Shown: positions 40,416 through 51,779 of the stretch, one piece after another
Numbering within the stretch: position 1 is the stretch's first letter
Layout of the letters: each line of letters begins with the position of its first letter
Source of the DNA: an uncultured Fidelibacterota bacterium
GTDB taxonomy: Bacteria > Fidelibacterota > Marinisomatia > Marinisomatales > Marinisomataceae
DNA length: 64,000 bases
Assembly: GCA_902629855.1 (NCBI GenBank)
Contig: CACOSI010000002.1
Location: forward strand, 69,501 to 133,500
Direction: 5' to 3'
Position numbers and translations under genes: made by a program
Notes under the pieces: model-generated
Database searches by the model: none
What the model saw: only the letters and a program-made list of their open reading frames with translations
What the model was told of the DNA's origin: nothing

Positions 40416-41838
40416 AGTATTAAAAGGGATTTCCTTTGAACCTTTAGAATTACCCAATGTTTTTGTAGAAGGTCTTACAAATAGCTCATCAAAAGTTGAA
40501 AAAGGATTTATATTTTTTGCTTTTAAAGGTAAAAAATACGATGGTAATGATTTTATTGACGATGCATTCAAAAATGGTGCGTGTATTGTTATTTCTGATT
40601 CAGATAAAGTGTCACCTCAAAATAACATAATTAAAGTTGATAATATAAGAGCTGCAGCAGGAATTGCATGCTCAAATTTCTATGATTATCCTCAAAATAA
40701 AATGAAGTTGATTGGAATAACAGGTACTAATGGTAAAACATCTACATCTACTATTTTAAAGAGTATTTTAGATGCTGATAATAAAAAAACACTTCAAATT
40801 GGAACAAGTGGAATAATTCCATTAATAGGAATTGACACAAGTTTAACCACCCCAGATATTTTTGATTTATATGAAATTTTAAATCACGCTGTTAAAGAAG
40901 AATTCAAATACGTTATTTTGGAAGTTTCATCTCATGCATTATCTCAAAAAAGAATTGAAAATATCTTTTTCGATGTTGCGGCTTTTACAAATCTTACGCT
41001 TGATCATTTAGATTATCATAATTCAATGGAAGAATATTTCAACGAAAAATTAAAACTTTTTGATCTAAAAAAAGATAATGGTCGATCAATAGTTATATCT
41101 GATGATAAATATGGCAGAAGAATTGCAGAATTGAAATCGAACACAAAATGTGTTTCACTTAAAAAAGAAAATGTAGATTATTTTTGTAAAGCTCAAAACA
41201 CAAATGATTTTAGTATTAAAGGAACTTTAATTTGGGATAGAGATACTTTAGATTTTCATTCAAAATTAATTGGTAAATTTAATTTAGAAAATATTGTTCT
41301 TTCTGCGGCAATTGCATTGGAGATAAATATTTCACCTAAATCAATATCTAAGGGTATAAAAAATTGTTCAAATATTAATGGTAGACTTCACTTAATTCAA
41401 AATAGAAGTAATCAATTAATATTTTTGGATTATGGGCATACACCTGATGCATACTTGAAAGTATTAAAAACTTTAAAAGATAATTTTAATAAACCTTTGA
41501 AAGTTCTTTTTGGCGCTGGAGGTGGAAGAGATAAATCTAAAAGACCAAAAATGGCAGCAGTGGTCGAAAAATTTACCGTAGAATCTTATTTAGCTCCTGA
41601 TAATCCTAGATTTGAAGATATCGAATCAATAAACGCTGATGTGATAAATGGATTTTTAAAATCAAATCATTATTCTTTTAATGATCGAAAAGAAGCCCTT
41701 GAGTTTGCTTTAAAAAATCTAAAACCAGAAGAAATATTAATTATTTTTGGTAAAGGAACTGAAGAGTACCAAGAAATCGATGGCGTAAAACATTTCTATT
41801 CTGACATTGATATAATTAACAACTTTTATGCGAATTGA
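40399..41838 (+). CDS. murE: UDP-MurNAc-tripeptide synthetase (DAP-adding type)
   Basis: GITGTNGKTSTSTIL, DYGHTPDAYLKVL, DNPRFED (DNPR motif of meso-DAP ligases). Confidence 0.95.
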   Translation: MIEIGKVLKGISFEPLELPNVFVEGLTNSSSKVEKGFIFFAFKGKKYDGNDFIDDAFKNGACIVISDSDKVSPQNNIIKVDNIRAAAGIACSNFYDYPQNKMKLIGITGTNGKTSTSTILKSILDADNKKTLQIGTSGIIPLIGIDTSLTTPDIFDLYEILNHAVKEEFKYVILEVSSHALSQKRIENIFFDVAAFTNLTLDHLDYHNSMEEYFNEKLKLFDLKKDNGRSIVISDDKYGRRIAELKSNTKCVSLKKENVDYFCKAQNTNDFSIKGTLIWDRDTLDFHSKLIGKFNLENIVLSAAIALEINISPKSISKGIKNCSNINGRLHLIQNRSNQLIFLDYGHTPDAYLKVLKTLKDNFNKPLKVLFGAGGGRDKSKRPKMAAVVEKFTVESYLAPDNPRFEDIESINADVINGFLKSNHYSFNDRKEALEFALKNLKPEEILIIFGKGTEEYQEIDGVKHFYSDIDIINNFYAN

Positions 41839-43066
41839 ATTAAAAGAACAGAATTATTTTTTAAAAGTCATTAAGACTTTCTTTGATAAAAATTTCGATA
41901 AACCAATAAAAGGCATATCGATCGATAGTAGAAATATCAAAAAAAACGATTTATTTATTGCCTTAAAAGGTGAAAAATTTGATGGAAATGATTTTATAGA
42001 CCAAGCATACAAAAATGGTGCAAGCTTTACCTTATCATCTTCAAAAAATGAAAGAAATAACCATCTTTTTGTAGAAAATTTAAATGCATTTATCAAAGAA
42101 TTAATTATCAAATGGCTAAAAGGTTTTAATGGAAAAATTGTTGGCATTACAGGTTCTAATGGAAAAACAACATCAAAGGATTTGATTACACATTTGCTTA
42201 GATCAAATTTCACTGTTGAGAAGACTTTAGGTAATTATAATACTTCCATTAGTGTTCCATTATCAATCTTTTCTTTTTCTTTAGAAAGCGATATATATGT
42301 TTTAGAGCTAGGAGCAAATAAAGTTGGCGATATAGAATACCTTTCATCAATGATTATGCCGGATTACGGAGTAATTACAAGTATAGCCGCTGCACATCTA
42401 GACGGATTTGGATCAATTGAAAAAATTAAAAAAGAAAAAAAATCCTTACTTACTTTTTCCAAAAAGAAATACAACTTTGACAAAATCCAACCAAAAAAGC
42501 TAAAAATTGCTTCAAAACAAATTAAAAGTGATGTATTTATAAAAAATTTGGAAATTGCTTATCATGTTGCTAATGACATCATTAAAGATTTTAATTTTTC
42601 TTCTTTGACAACAAAATCGTTACAGGATTGTTTAGAAAATTTTGTAATGCCAAAAGGAAGAGGTGCTGTTTTAAGTTTAAATAAAGTAAAAATTATTGAT
42701 GATTCATATAATGCAAATCCTCAATCAGTTAAAGCTGCATTAGATCATCTTAGTTTATATAAAAAAAATAGAAAACTTTTTGTTTTTGGTGATATGAAGG
42801 AACTTGGAAAAAATGAAGATAGTTTTCATAAACAAATAGGTGAATATGCAGCTGGAAAAACTGATATTTTATTAACTGTTGGCAAGCTGGCTAAAAAAGC
42901 ACAATCTAATAGTAAAAACTTTACTTTAAGCTTACATTTCAATGATAATTTTACTTTATTAGAAAAACTAAAAGAACTTTTACTTGATGGAGATACTGTT
43001 TTAATCAAAGGTTCAAGAAGTATGAATCTTGATTATATAGTAAATGATTTAAAAAATGCTAAATGA
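41828..43066 (+). CDS. murF: UDP-MurNAc-tripeptide--D-Ala-D-Ala ligase
   Basis: GITGSNGKTTSKDLI, ELGANKVGDIEYLS, DDSYNANPQSVKAAL. Confidence 0.95.
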   Translation: MRIELKEQNYFLKVIKTFFDKNFDKPIKGISIDSRNIKKNDLFIALKGEKFDGNDFIDQAYKNGASFTLSSSKNERNNHLFVENLNAFIKELIIKWLKGFNGKIVGITGSNGKTTSKDLITHLLRSNFTVEKTLGNYNTSISVPLSIFSFSLESDIYVLELGANKVGDIEYLSSMIMPDYGVITSIAAAHLDGFGSIEKIKKEKKSLLTFSKKKYNFDKIQPKKLKIASKQIKSDVFIKNLEIAYHVANDIIKDFNFSSLTTKSLQDCLENFVMPKGRGAVLSLNKVKIIDDSYNANPQSVKAALDHLSLYKKNRKLFVFGDMKELGKNEDSFHKQIGEYAAGKTDILLTVGKLAKKAQSNSKNFTLSLHFNDNFTLLEKLKELLLDGDTVLIKGSRSMNLDYIVNDLKNAK

Positions 43067-44165
43067 ATTATTAATACCACTTAGAGAATACTTTGGTTTT
43101 TTAAATCTTTTTGAATATATAACCTTTAGAGCTGGAGCAAGTGCAATTTTAGCGCTTCTAATTAGTTTTATTTTTGGACCTTTTGTACTTAAAAAATTAA
43201 TCAATTTACAAATTGGAGAGTCCATTCGAGAACATGGACCAAATTCACACAAGGATAAACAAGGTACACCTACAATGGGTGGTGTTATAATTATTTTATC
43301 AACCATTATTCCAACTATACTTTTAGCAGATTTAAATAATCTGTTTATTCAAATTATTTGCTTATCTATGATATGGATGGGTATAATTGGTTTTTATGAT
43401 GATTATTTAAAAGTTGTAAAAAAAACAAAAGATGGTTTGAGTGGAAGGTACAAACTTCTTGCACAAACCTTCTTAGGTATTTTCATTTCATATTTGCTGA
43501 TAAGTTCAAACGTTTATGGAGATTATACACTTTCAACCTTTGTACCTTTTTTAAAAAACGTATCAATAAACTTTTATTATCCCATCATTTACGCAATTTT
43601 TATCATTTTGGTTGTTTCAGCTACCTCAAATGCTGTTAATTTAACTGATGGTCTTGATGGTCTTGCAGCAGGGTTATTAGCTATTTCTGTAAGCGTATTT
43701 GGTATAATTGCATATATTTCTGGAAGAGTTGACTTTACCGACTATTTATATATTGCATATTTACCTTTAGCTAGTGAATTAACAATTTTTGCAACTGCTT
43801 TTTTTGGGGGCTGTTTAGGTTTTTTATGGTTTAATGCTAAACCAGCAGAAATTTTTATGGGAGATGTAGGTTCATTGTCTACAGGAGCTGCTTTAGGAAC
43901 ATTAGCAATTCTTCTAAAAAAAGAAGTTTTACTGTTAATTGTTGGTGGAGTTTTCGTTATTGAAACCTTATCGGTTATCATTCAGGTATTGTACTTTAGA
44001 TACACAAAAAATAAATATGGAGTAGGTAAAAAATTCTTTTTAATGGCACCAATTCATCATCATTTTGAGCTTAAAGGATGGCCAGAGTCAAGAGTAGTAA
44101 CAAGATTCTGGATAATTGGAATTTTGTTTGCTTTAATGTCTCTTACTACCTTTAAAGTTAGATAG
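43056..44165 (+). CDS. mraY: Phospho-MurNAc-pentapeptide translocase
   Basis: GTPTMGGVIII, NLTDGLDGLAAG, FMAPIHHHFELKGWPE. Confidence 0.98.
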   Translation: MLNELLIPLREYFGFLNLFEYITFRAGASAILALLISFIFGPFVLKKLINLQIGESIREHGPNSHKDKQGTPTMGGVIIILSTIIPTILLADLNNLFIQIICLSMIWMGIIGFYDDYLKVVKKTKDGLSGRYKLLAQTFLGIFISYLLISSNVYGDYTLSTFVPFLKNVSINFYYPIIYAIFIILVVSATSNAVNLTDGLDGLAAGLLAISVSVFGIIAYISGRVDFTDYLYIAYLPLASELTIFATAFFGGCLGFLWFNAKPAEIFMGDVGSLSTGAALGTLAILLKKEVLLLIVGGVFVIETLSVIIQVLYFRYTKNKYGVGKKFFLMAPIHHHFELKGWPESRVVTRFWIIGILFALMSLTTFKVR

Positions 44166-44166
44166 C

Positions 44167-45951
44167 ATGAGAAGAAAAACTGTAAGCGTAAAAATTGGCG
44201 ACTTATTTATTGGTAGCAATCATAAAATTAAAACACAATCAATGACCACAGCATCAACCGCAGATACGAAATCAAGCGTAGATGAAGCAATAAGAATTTT
44301 CAAAGCCGGCGGAGAATTAGTTAGATTTACAGCTCCGAGTATAAAAGAAGCAAAAAATCTTGAAAATATTAGAAATGATCTTAAAGCTGAAGGATATTCT
44401 AAACCTTTAGTAGCTGATATACATTTTACTCCAAACGCCGCCATTGTAGCATCTGAGATTGTTGAAAAAGTCAGAATTAATCCAGGAAATTTTGTGGATA
44501 AAAAGAAATTCGAAATAAAAGAATATGACGACGAAACATATCAAGAAGAAGTCAAAAAAATTGAACAAAAATTCGTTGATTTAATCAATTCATGTAAAAA
44601 AAATGGAACAGCTCTAAGGATAGGTACTAACCATGGTTCTTTATCAGATAGAATTATGAATAAATTTGGCGATACGCCTAATGGAATGGTTGAGTCAGCT
44701 ATGGAATTTTTAAGAGTTTGTATTAGAGAAAACTTTGATCAAGTGGTCTTATCAATGAAATCATCAAATCCAATTGTTATGATTCATGCTTATAGGCTAT
44801 TAGTCAAGGTAATGGAATCTGAAAAAATGTATTTTCCTCTCCATTTGGGTGTAACAGAAGCTGGAGATGGATTAGATGGAAGAATAAAATCAGCACTAGG
44901 AATAGGCACCTTATTAACCGAAGGTCTCGGAGATACTATTCGGGTATCATTAACAGAAGATCCAGAGTTTGAAATTCCTGCAGCTGAAAAAATTATTTCA
45001 AAAATTGAATCAGCTTCTATTAGAAAAGCAAATTTTAATAATATTAGAGCTTTTTCTTACTATAAAAGAGAAACATTTGAGGTTGATAATATAGGTCAAG
45101 AAAACCCACCGATAGTAATTTCTGAAGATGAGAGTATATTTGAGGAAAATTCACCAGATTATATTTTTTCTACTAAAAGAAAAAATTTTGATTTAAATAA
45201 AAAATATATTTTACAGTCTGAAGAATGGGTAAAAAATTGTTTTAAAAATACTTTTCCATTTTTTAATTCAGTTAAAGACTACAGAAAAAGTGAAAAAAAG
45301 TCTGATAAAATAAATTTTATAAATCTTTGTTTTAAAAGAATAAAAAATACCATCAATCAATCATTTAACGAAAATGTGGTTTTTATCCTTGACGTAACGG
45401 GTGAGTCAAGACACAAACTTATTGAAGCAATTGATTTTTTTGAGGAGCTAAATATAAAAAATCCTGTAATTCTTAAAGGTCAATATAATTGGGAAGATTT
45501 TGAAAAAACAGCAATAGACGCATCTATTGATATAGGTTCTTTATTTCTAGAAGGCATGGGTAATGGAATATGGATTTCTTCAAAAAAAAATAAAAACAAA
45601 ATAAACGAATTATCATTTCTAATTTTACAAAATACTAGAACCAGAATTTTCAAAACAGATTACATTTCTTGTCCTTCATGCGGAAGAACAAAATTTGATT
45701 TACAAAAAACAACATCTTTAGTAAAGGAAAGTACAAACCATTTAAAAGGTTTAAAAATTTCAGTTATGGGATGTATTGTAAATGGTCCTGGTGAAATGGC
45801 TGATGCAGATTATGGTTATGTTGGTTCAGGAACAGGATTTATTTCACTATACAAAGGTAAAGAATTAGTTAAAAGAAATATACCGAGTAAACATGCTGTT
45901 GATGAGTTAATACACCTTATTAAGGAAAATGGTGATTGGATTGAACCTTAA
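44167..45951 (+). CDS. ispG: 4-hydroxy-3-methylbut-2-enyl diphosphate synthase, long (insert-containing) form
   Basis: IKTQSMTTASTADTKSS, CPSCGRTKFDLQ, MGCIVNGPGEMADADYGYVG; 594 aa. Confidence 0.95.
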   Translation: MRRKTVSVKIGDLFIGSNHKIKTQSMTTASTADTKSSVDEAIRIFKAGGELVRFTAPSIKEAKNLENIRNDLKAEGYSKPLVADIHFTPNAAIVASEIVEKVRINPGNFVDKKKFEIKEYDDETYQEEVKKIEQKFVDLINSCKKNGTALRIGTNHGSLSDRIMNKFGDTPNGMVESAMEFLRVCIRENFDQVVLSMKSSNPIVMIHAYRLLVKVMESEKMYFPLHLGVTEAGDGLDGRIKSALGIGTLLTEGLGDTIRVSLTEDPEFEIPAAEKIISKIESASIRKANFNNIRAFSYYKRETFEVDNIGQENPPIVISEDESIFEENSPDYIFSTKRKNFDLNKKYILQSEEWVKNCFKNTFPFFNSVKDYRKSEKKSDKINFINLCFKRIKNTINQSFNENVVFILDVTGESRHKLIEAIDFFEELNIKNPVILKGQYNWEDFEKTAIDASIDIGSLFLEGMGNGIWISSKKNKNKINELSFLILQNTRTRIFKTDYISCPSCGRTKFDLQKTTSLVKESTNHLKGLKISVMGCIVNGPGEMADADYGYVGSGTGFISLYKGKELVKRNIPSKHAVDELIHLIKENGDWIEP

Positions 45952-46006
45952 TGTCAATACTTGACCAAGTTAACTTTTATTAGTAATCTACCCAAAAAGG
46001 TAAAAA

Positions 46007-47038
46007 ATGGACTTATTACAAATAAATATGGTTTCAGAAATTGGAATTGTTGCCATTGGTACAATTTTAGGCGTTATTTTTAAAAGGTTTTTATTTAGTA
46101 AAATAAAAATTCTCTCAGACAAGAGTTCATGGAAGGGAGATGATGTTGTTATTAATGCAGTTAATTCTATAATAGTTTTTTGGTTTTTTCTTGCCTCATT
46201 ATCAATTGCTATTGGAGATGCAGATTTACCAGAACCTGTCGGATTATATTTACCAAAAATAATTTTATCATTCTTAGTTATTTCAATAAGCTTAACATCA
46301 TCAAGAATTGTTCTTGGATTACTTGATGTATGGGCTGAATCAAATACATCATTACCCTCAACAGGAATTTTTAAAGGATTAGTGAATTTTACAATATTTG
46401 CTTTAGGATTTCTATTTGTTTTACAGACATTTGGAGTTTCTATAACCCCTCTAATAACGGCACTAGGTGTAGGTGGTCTAGCAGTTTCATTGGCTCTAAA
46501 AGATACGTTATCAGATTTATTTGGTGGAATTAACATTTTACTTAGCCAGACCATGAAAGAAGGTGACTTTGTTGAGCTTGATAATGGATTTCAAGGATAT
46601 GTAAAAAATATTGGTTGGAGGTATACAACCATAAGAGAGAGAGCCAATAATATAATTTCAATTCCAAACTCAGTTTTATCGGGTTCAGTTTCAAAAAATT
46701 TTACATCGAAAGATGCTGCTTTTAGAGTTCCAATTAAAATTGGTGTATCTTACGAAAGCGATTTAGATCATGTCGAAAAAATAACACTTGAAGTTGCTAA
46801 TGAACTTTATGAATCATTAGATTGTATGAACAAAAATTACAAGCCAACAATCAGATTTAGAGAATTTGCTGATTCAAGCATCAATTTTTTCATCTATTTT
46901 CAAGGTAAAGAGTTTGGTGACCATAATACCATATTAAATGCTTTCATAAAAGCTCTTCATAAAAGATATAAAAAAGAAAACATTGATATTCCTTTCCCAA
47001 TAAGAACTTTAATTCATAAAAATGAAATTAAGAATTAA
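46007..47038 (+). CDS. MscS-family mechanosensitive ion channel
   Basis: LGVGGLAVSLALKDTLSDLFGGINILL and EGDFVELDNGFQGYVKNIGWRYTTIR. Confidence 0.92.
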   Translation: MDLLQINMVSEIGIVAIGTILGVIFKRFLFSKIKILSDKSSWKGDDVVINAVNSIIVFWFFLASLSIAIGDADLPEPVGLYLPKIILSFLVISISLTSSRIVLGLLDVWAESNTSLPSTGIFKGLVNFTIFALGFLFVLQTFGVSITPLITALGVGGLAVSLALKDTLSDLFGGINILLSQTMKEGDFVELDNGFQGYVKNIGWRYTTIRERANNIISIPNSVLSGSVSKNFTSKDAAFRVPIKIGVSYESDLDHVEKITLEVANELYESLDCMNKNYKPTIRFREFADSSINFFIYFQGKEFGDHNTILNAFIKALHKRYKKENIDIPFPIRTLIHKNEIKN

Positions 47039-47459
47039 GCCTTTTAATGATAGGGCTAAATCGCTGTATGAAAATCATACACACTTTCATTCGGGAGATG
47101 CTGGACTAGACCTCTTTGTAGTGGAAGATCAAATTATTCCAGCAAATTCAACTACGCCTATACCACTTCAGATAGCTTGTGAGAACATTGATAATAGAGC
47201 ATATTACCTTTTTCCAAGATCAAGCATTTCAAAAACTCCTCTTAGGCTTGCTAATTCAATTGGATTAATTGATGGTGGATACAGAGGAGAAATAGTTGGA
47301 ATGGTTGATAATATCTATGATAAAGATTACAAGATATCCAGAGGAGAAAGGTATTTCCAACTAGTTGCAGTGGATAGTTCTCCAATAGAATTCGAACTTG
47401 TTGACGAATTATCCAAATCAACTCGAGGCGAGGGTGGGTTTGGAAGTACTGGTAAATAG
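47022..47459 (+). CDS. dut: dUTP diphosphatase (trimeric)
   Basis: GDAGLDLFV, PRSSIS, LIDGGYRGEI, RGEGGFGSTGK. Confidence 0.92.
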   Translation: MKLRIKPFNDRAKSLYENHTHFHSGDAGLDLFVVEDQIIPANSTTPIPLQIACENIDNRAYYLFPRSSISKTPLRLANSIGLIDGGYRGEIVGMVDNIYDKDYKISRGERYFQLVAVDSSPIEFELVDELSKSTRGEGGFGSTGK

Positions 47460-47549
47460 TTTTTATTGCAGAAAATTATTTGTTATTAACATCAATTTAT
47501 ACTAAAATTCTAGGCAATTTTATTAAGTAATTTTAAAAGGAGTGCAAAA

Positions 47550-47837
47550 ATGTCTTTAAAAATTAAACCACTCGAAGATAGAGTAGTTGTCGAAGCATTA
47601 GCTGCGGACGAAAAGACTGCTAGCGGTATTATTTTACCAGATACGGCTCAAGAAAAACCACAGCAGGGTACTGTTGTAGTAGTTGGTCCTGGAAAAAGTG
47701 ATAAAGATGGAAAAGTTGGAATGACTGTTAAACCAGGCGATGTTGTTTTATACGGAAAATATTCAGGTACAGAAATCACACATGAAGGTAAAGAGTTACT
47801 TATCATGAGAGAAAGTGATATTCTGGCAATTTTATAA
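47550..47837 (+). CDS. groES: Co-chaperonin GroES
   Basis: [44 protein letters not shown]. Confidence 0.98.
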   Translation: MSLKIKPLEDRVVVEALAADEKTASGIILPDTAQEKPQQGTVVVVGPGKSDKDGKVGMTVKPGDVVLYGKYSGTEITHEGKELLIMRESDILAIL

Positions 47838-49502
<1,665 letters not shown>

Positions 49503-49523
49503 ATGTAGTAATTTTCCTTTTTC

Positions 49524-49551
49524 AAAAAACCCTCATTAATGAGGGTTTTTT
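49524..49551 (+). terminator. Rho-independent terminator after groEL
   Basis: AAAAAACCCTCATTAATGAGGGTTTTTT, perfect stem with T-run. Confidence 0.92.
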
Positions 49552-49568
49552 GTTTGTAATATAAATGT

Positions 49569-49922
49569 ATGTTAAAAATTTCTGTTAAAAATCTAAAAAT
49601 AAAAGGTTACCATGGTGTTTTCGAAGATGAAAAAATCAATGGTGTGAATCTCGCAGTAGATGTTGAATTATTTTTTAAAAAACAAAAAATTAATGACTCT
49701 ATTGATGAAACGGTAAACTATGTAGACATTGTTGAGCATGTAAAAAGAATAAATAATGATAATAATTTTGATCTATTGGAAACATTTTGTCAAAAAATAA
49801 TAAATGATTTAATGAAGCTTTACAGTCCTAAATCAATAACTGTAAGAATTAGAAAATTTAATATATATCAAAAAGAAGAATTAGATTTTGTAGAAGTTGA
49901 AATGGAAGAAAAGAGTGAATAA
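49569..49922 (+). CDS. folB: Dihydroneopterin aldolase
   Basis: VKNLKIKGYHGVFEDEKINGVNLAVDVEL; adjacent folK. Confidence 0.9.
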   Translation: MLKISVKNLKIKGYHGVFEDEKINGVNLAVDVELFFKKQKINDSIDETVNYVDIVEHVKRINNDNNFDLLETFCQKIINDLMKLYSPKSITVRIRKFNIYQKEELDFVEVEMEEKSE

Positions 49923-50418
49923 AGTATATTTATCAATTGGATCTAATCTAGGTGACAGAGAGTCCAACATTGCTTCAAGCATTGCTATGCTGGATAGTTT
50001 TGATGAAATAACAAATATTAAATCATCTTCTTTTTATAAAACGGAACCATTGTTTAATGAGAATCAGCCATATTTTTTAAATATTGTTATAGAAATATCG
50101 ACAACCCTTAGTCCATTTAATTTATTAGACAAAATTAAAGATATTGAAAATATGCTTGGGAGAGATTTAAAAAGAGAAAAAAACCAGCCAAGAACAATTG
50201 ATATTGATATAATTTTTTTTGGAAATACTTTCATATCTACCAAAGAGTTAGAGATTCCGCACCCAGGTTCTATTTTTAGAAAATTTGTACTAAAACCATT
50301 AAGTGAACTAATACCAAATGAAATTTTTCCAAAAACAGGTGTTAAAGTTGTTGATTTACTTGAAAAGTGTCCTGATACTTCAGTAGTGGAAAAGTATATT
50401 ATCGATAAAAAAGCATGA
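49915..50418 (+). CDS. folK: 2-amino-4-hydroxy-6-hydroxymethyldihydropteridine pyrophosphokinase
   Basis: VYLSIGSNLGDRESNI, QPRTIDIDIIFFG, IPHPG; GTG 49915 preferred. Confidence 0.93.
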   Translation: MNKVYLSIGSNLGDRESNIASSIAMLDSFDEITNIKSSSFYKTEPLFNENQPYFLNIVIEISTTLSPFNLLDKIKDIENMLGRDLKREKNQPRTIDIDIIFFGNTFISTKELEIPHPGSIFRKFVLKPLSELIPNEIFPKTGVKVVDLLEKCPDTSVVEKYIIDKKA

Positions 50419-51056
50419 AAGAATTGGAAGCATATATAGCAATTGAAGGTCCAATAGGTGTTGGTAAGACAAGTTTAGCAGAGCGTATTGCAGATAAATT
50501 GAATGCAAGAAAAGTTTTTGAAAATTTCGAGGATAATCCTTTTTTAAAAGATTTTTACGATGATCCAGAGTCAAATGCATTTCAAACTCAAATTTTCTTT
50601 TTATTACAAAGATATCAGCAACAGCAAAAAGAAATTAAACAGTTAAATTTGCTTCAAAAAGGAGTTGTGACAGATTATATGTTTGAGAAAGATAGATTGT
50701 TTGCAGATTTTACGCTTAATTCAGAAGCAGAATTTAAATTATATTCGCATGTTGCAGATATTTTAGAAAAAGATATTGTTAAGCCTGATCTTGTAGTTTA
50801 TTTACAGGCTGATACAGATAGATTAATGACAAATATTAAAAAAAGAGGAAGAGATTTTGAGAAGGGTGTAACAAGAGATTATATCAATCAAGTAAATGAG
50901 AGGTACCAAGAATTTTTTGTAAACTACGAGGATGGCCCTCTTTTAATTATTAATACTAATAACATAGATTTTGTTGAAAATTCTGATGATTTTGATAATC
51001 TTCTTAATGAAATTCATCAACCACATCAAGGTATTAAGTATTTTAATCCTGCATAA
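50415..51056 (+). CDS. Deoxynucleoside kinase
   Basis: IAIEGPIGVGKTSLAERIADKL, TDYMFEKDRLFA, VVYLQADTDRLMTNIKKRGR. Confidence 0.92.
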   Translation: MKELEAYIAIEGPIGVGKTSLAERIADKLNARKVFENFEDNPFLKDFYDDPESNAFQTQIFFLLQRYQQQQKEIKQLNLLQKGVVTDYMFEKDRLFADFTLNSEAEFKLYSHVADILEKDIVKPDLVVYLQADTDRLMTNIKKRGRDFEKGVTRDYINQVNERYQEFFVNYEDGPLLIINTNNIDFVENSDDFDNLLNEIHQPHQGIKYFNPA

Positions 51057-51058
51057 TT

Positions 51059-51205
51059 ATGATAACAAAAATTTTATTAGCAGCTTTTATTTTGTGGATC
51101 ATTTATAGATTTATAAATCTTAAAGAAGAAAAAATTGTTATTAAAAAAAAGACAAAAATAGATTTCAAAAAAGTTAAAGATGCGGAGTTTGAAGACAATG
51201 AATAA
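51059..51205 (+). CDS. Small single-TM protein (48 aa)
   Basis: MITKILLAAFILWIIYRFINLKEEKIVIKKKTKIDFKKVKDAEFEDNE; not in ORF track (below size cutoff); stop overlaps next ATG. Confidence 0.55.
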   Translation: MITKILLAAFILWIIYRFINLKEEKIVIKKKTKIDFKKVKDAEFEDNE

Positions 51206-51779
51206 AAAATTATTAATTTTAGTAATATTAGTATCAAATTTATTTGCACAAGGAAATAATCAAAATCTTAATTTCATTTTTGCAAATAATGGTTACGGTT
51301 TTGGCTACGAATATGAAAAAAACGTAAGATCAAATTTATCTATTGGAGTTGATTTAAGACTTTACGATGTAAGAAATGATGAATATCCAATCTATGATCC
51401 ATTTTATAATCAATTTCAAGTTGCGGGTGAAAAAGATATTTTGCTATTTCCTCTTTTATTTAGAACTAATTATTATCTTTTTGATGGAAAAATTGCAAAT
51501 AATTTTCGACCATATCTTTTATTTTCTGTCGGTCCATTAATCGGTGTCGATGCTGATGAAAATATTTCAAGTTTTAAGAAGAAATGGAGTAGTACAAACT
51601 CTCAAACTTCATTAGCAGGTTCTTTTGGTTTCGGAGTTAATTTTACTTCACCAACTATGTCCAATACTATTTCTTTAGGTCTTGGTTATGATCATTTTCA
51701 GTTTGTTGAACCTTTTCATGGTAAAAAAGACTTTGGTGGAGGTTTCATTTATTTAAAATATCAGATTAATCGTGAGTAA
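51198..51779 (+). CDS. Outer-membrane beta-barrel-like protein
   Basis: Signal peptide MNKKLLILVILVSNLFAQ, alternating beta pattern; ATG 51198. Confidence 0.65.
   Translation: MNKKLLILVILVSNLFAQGNNQNLNFIFANNGYGFGYEYEKNVRSNLSIGVDLRLYDVRNDEYPIYDPFYNQFQVAGEKDILLFPLLFRTNYYLFDGKIANNFRPYLLFSVGPLIGVDADENISSFKKKWSSTNSQTSLAGSFGFGVNFTSPTMSNTISLGLGYDHFQFVEPFHGKKDFGGGFIYLKYQINRE

Noticed and set aside
40399-43066. MurE/MurF N-terminal similarity (KYDGNDFIDDAFKNGA vs KFDGNDFIDQAYKNGA) as a recent duplication
   Set aside because: Mur ligases are paralogous and share this N-terminal fold; the rest diverges normally.
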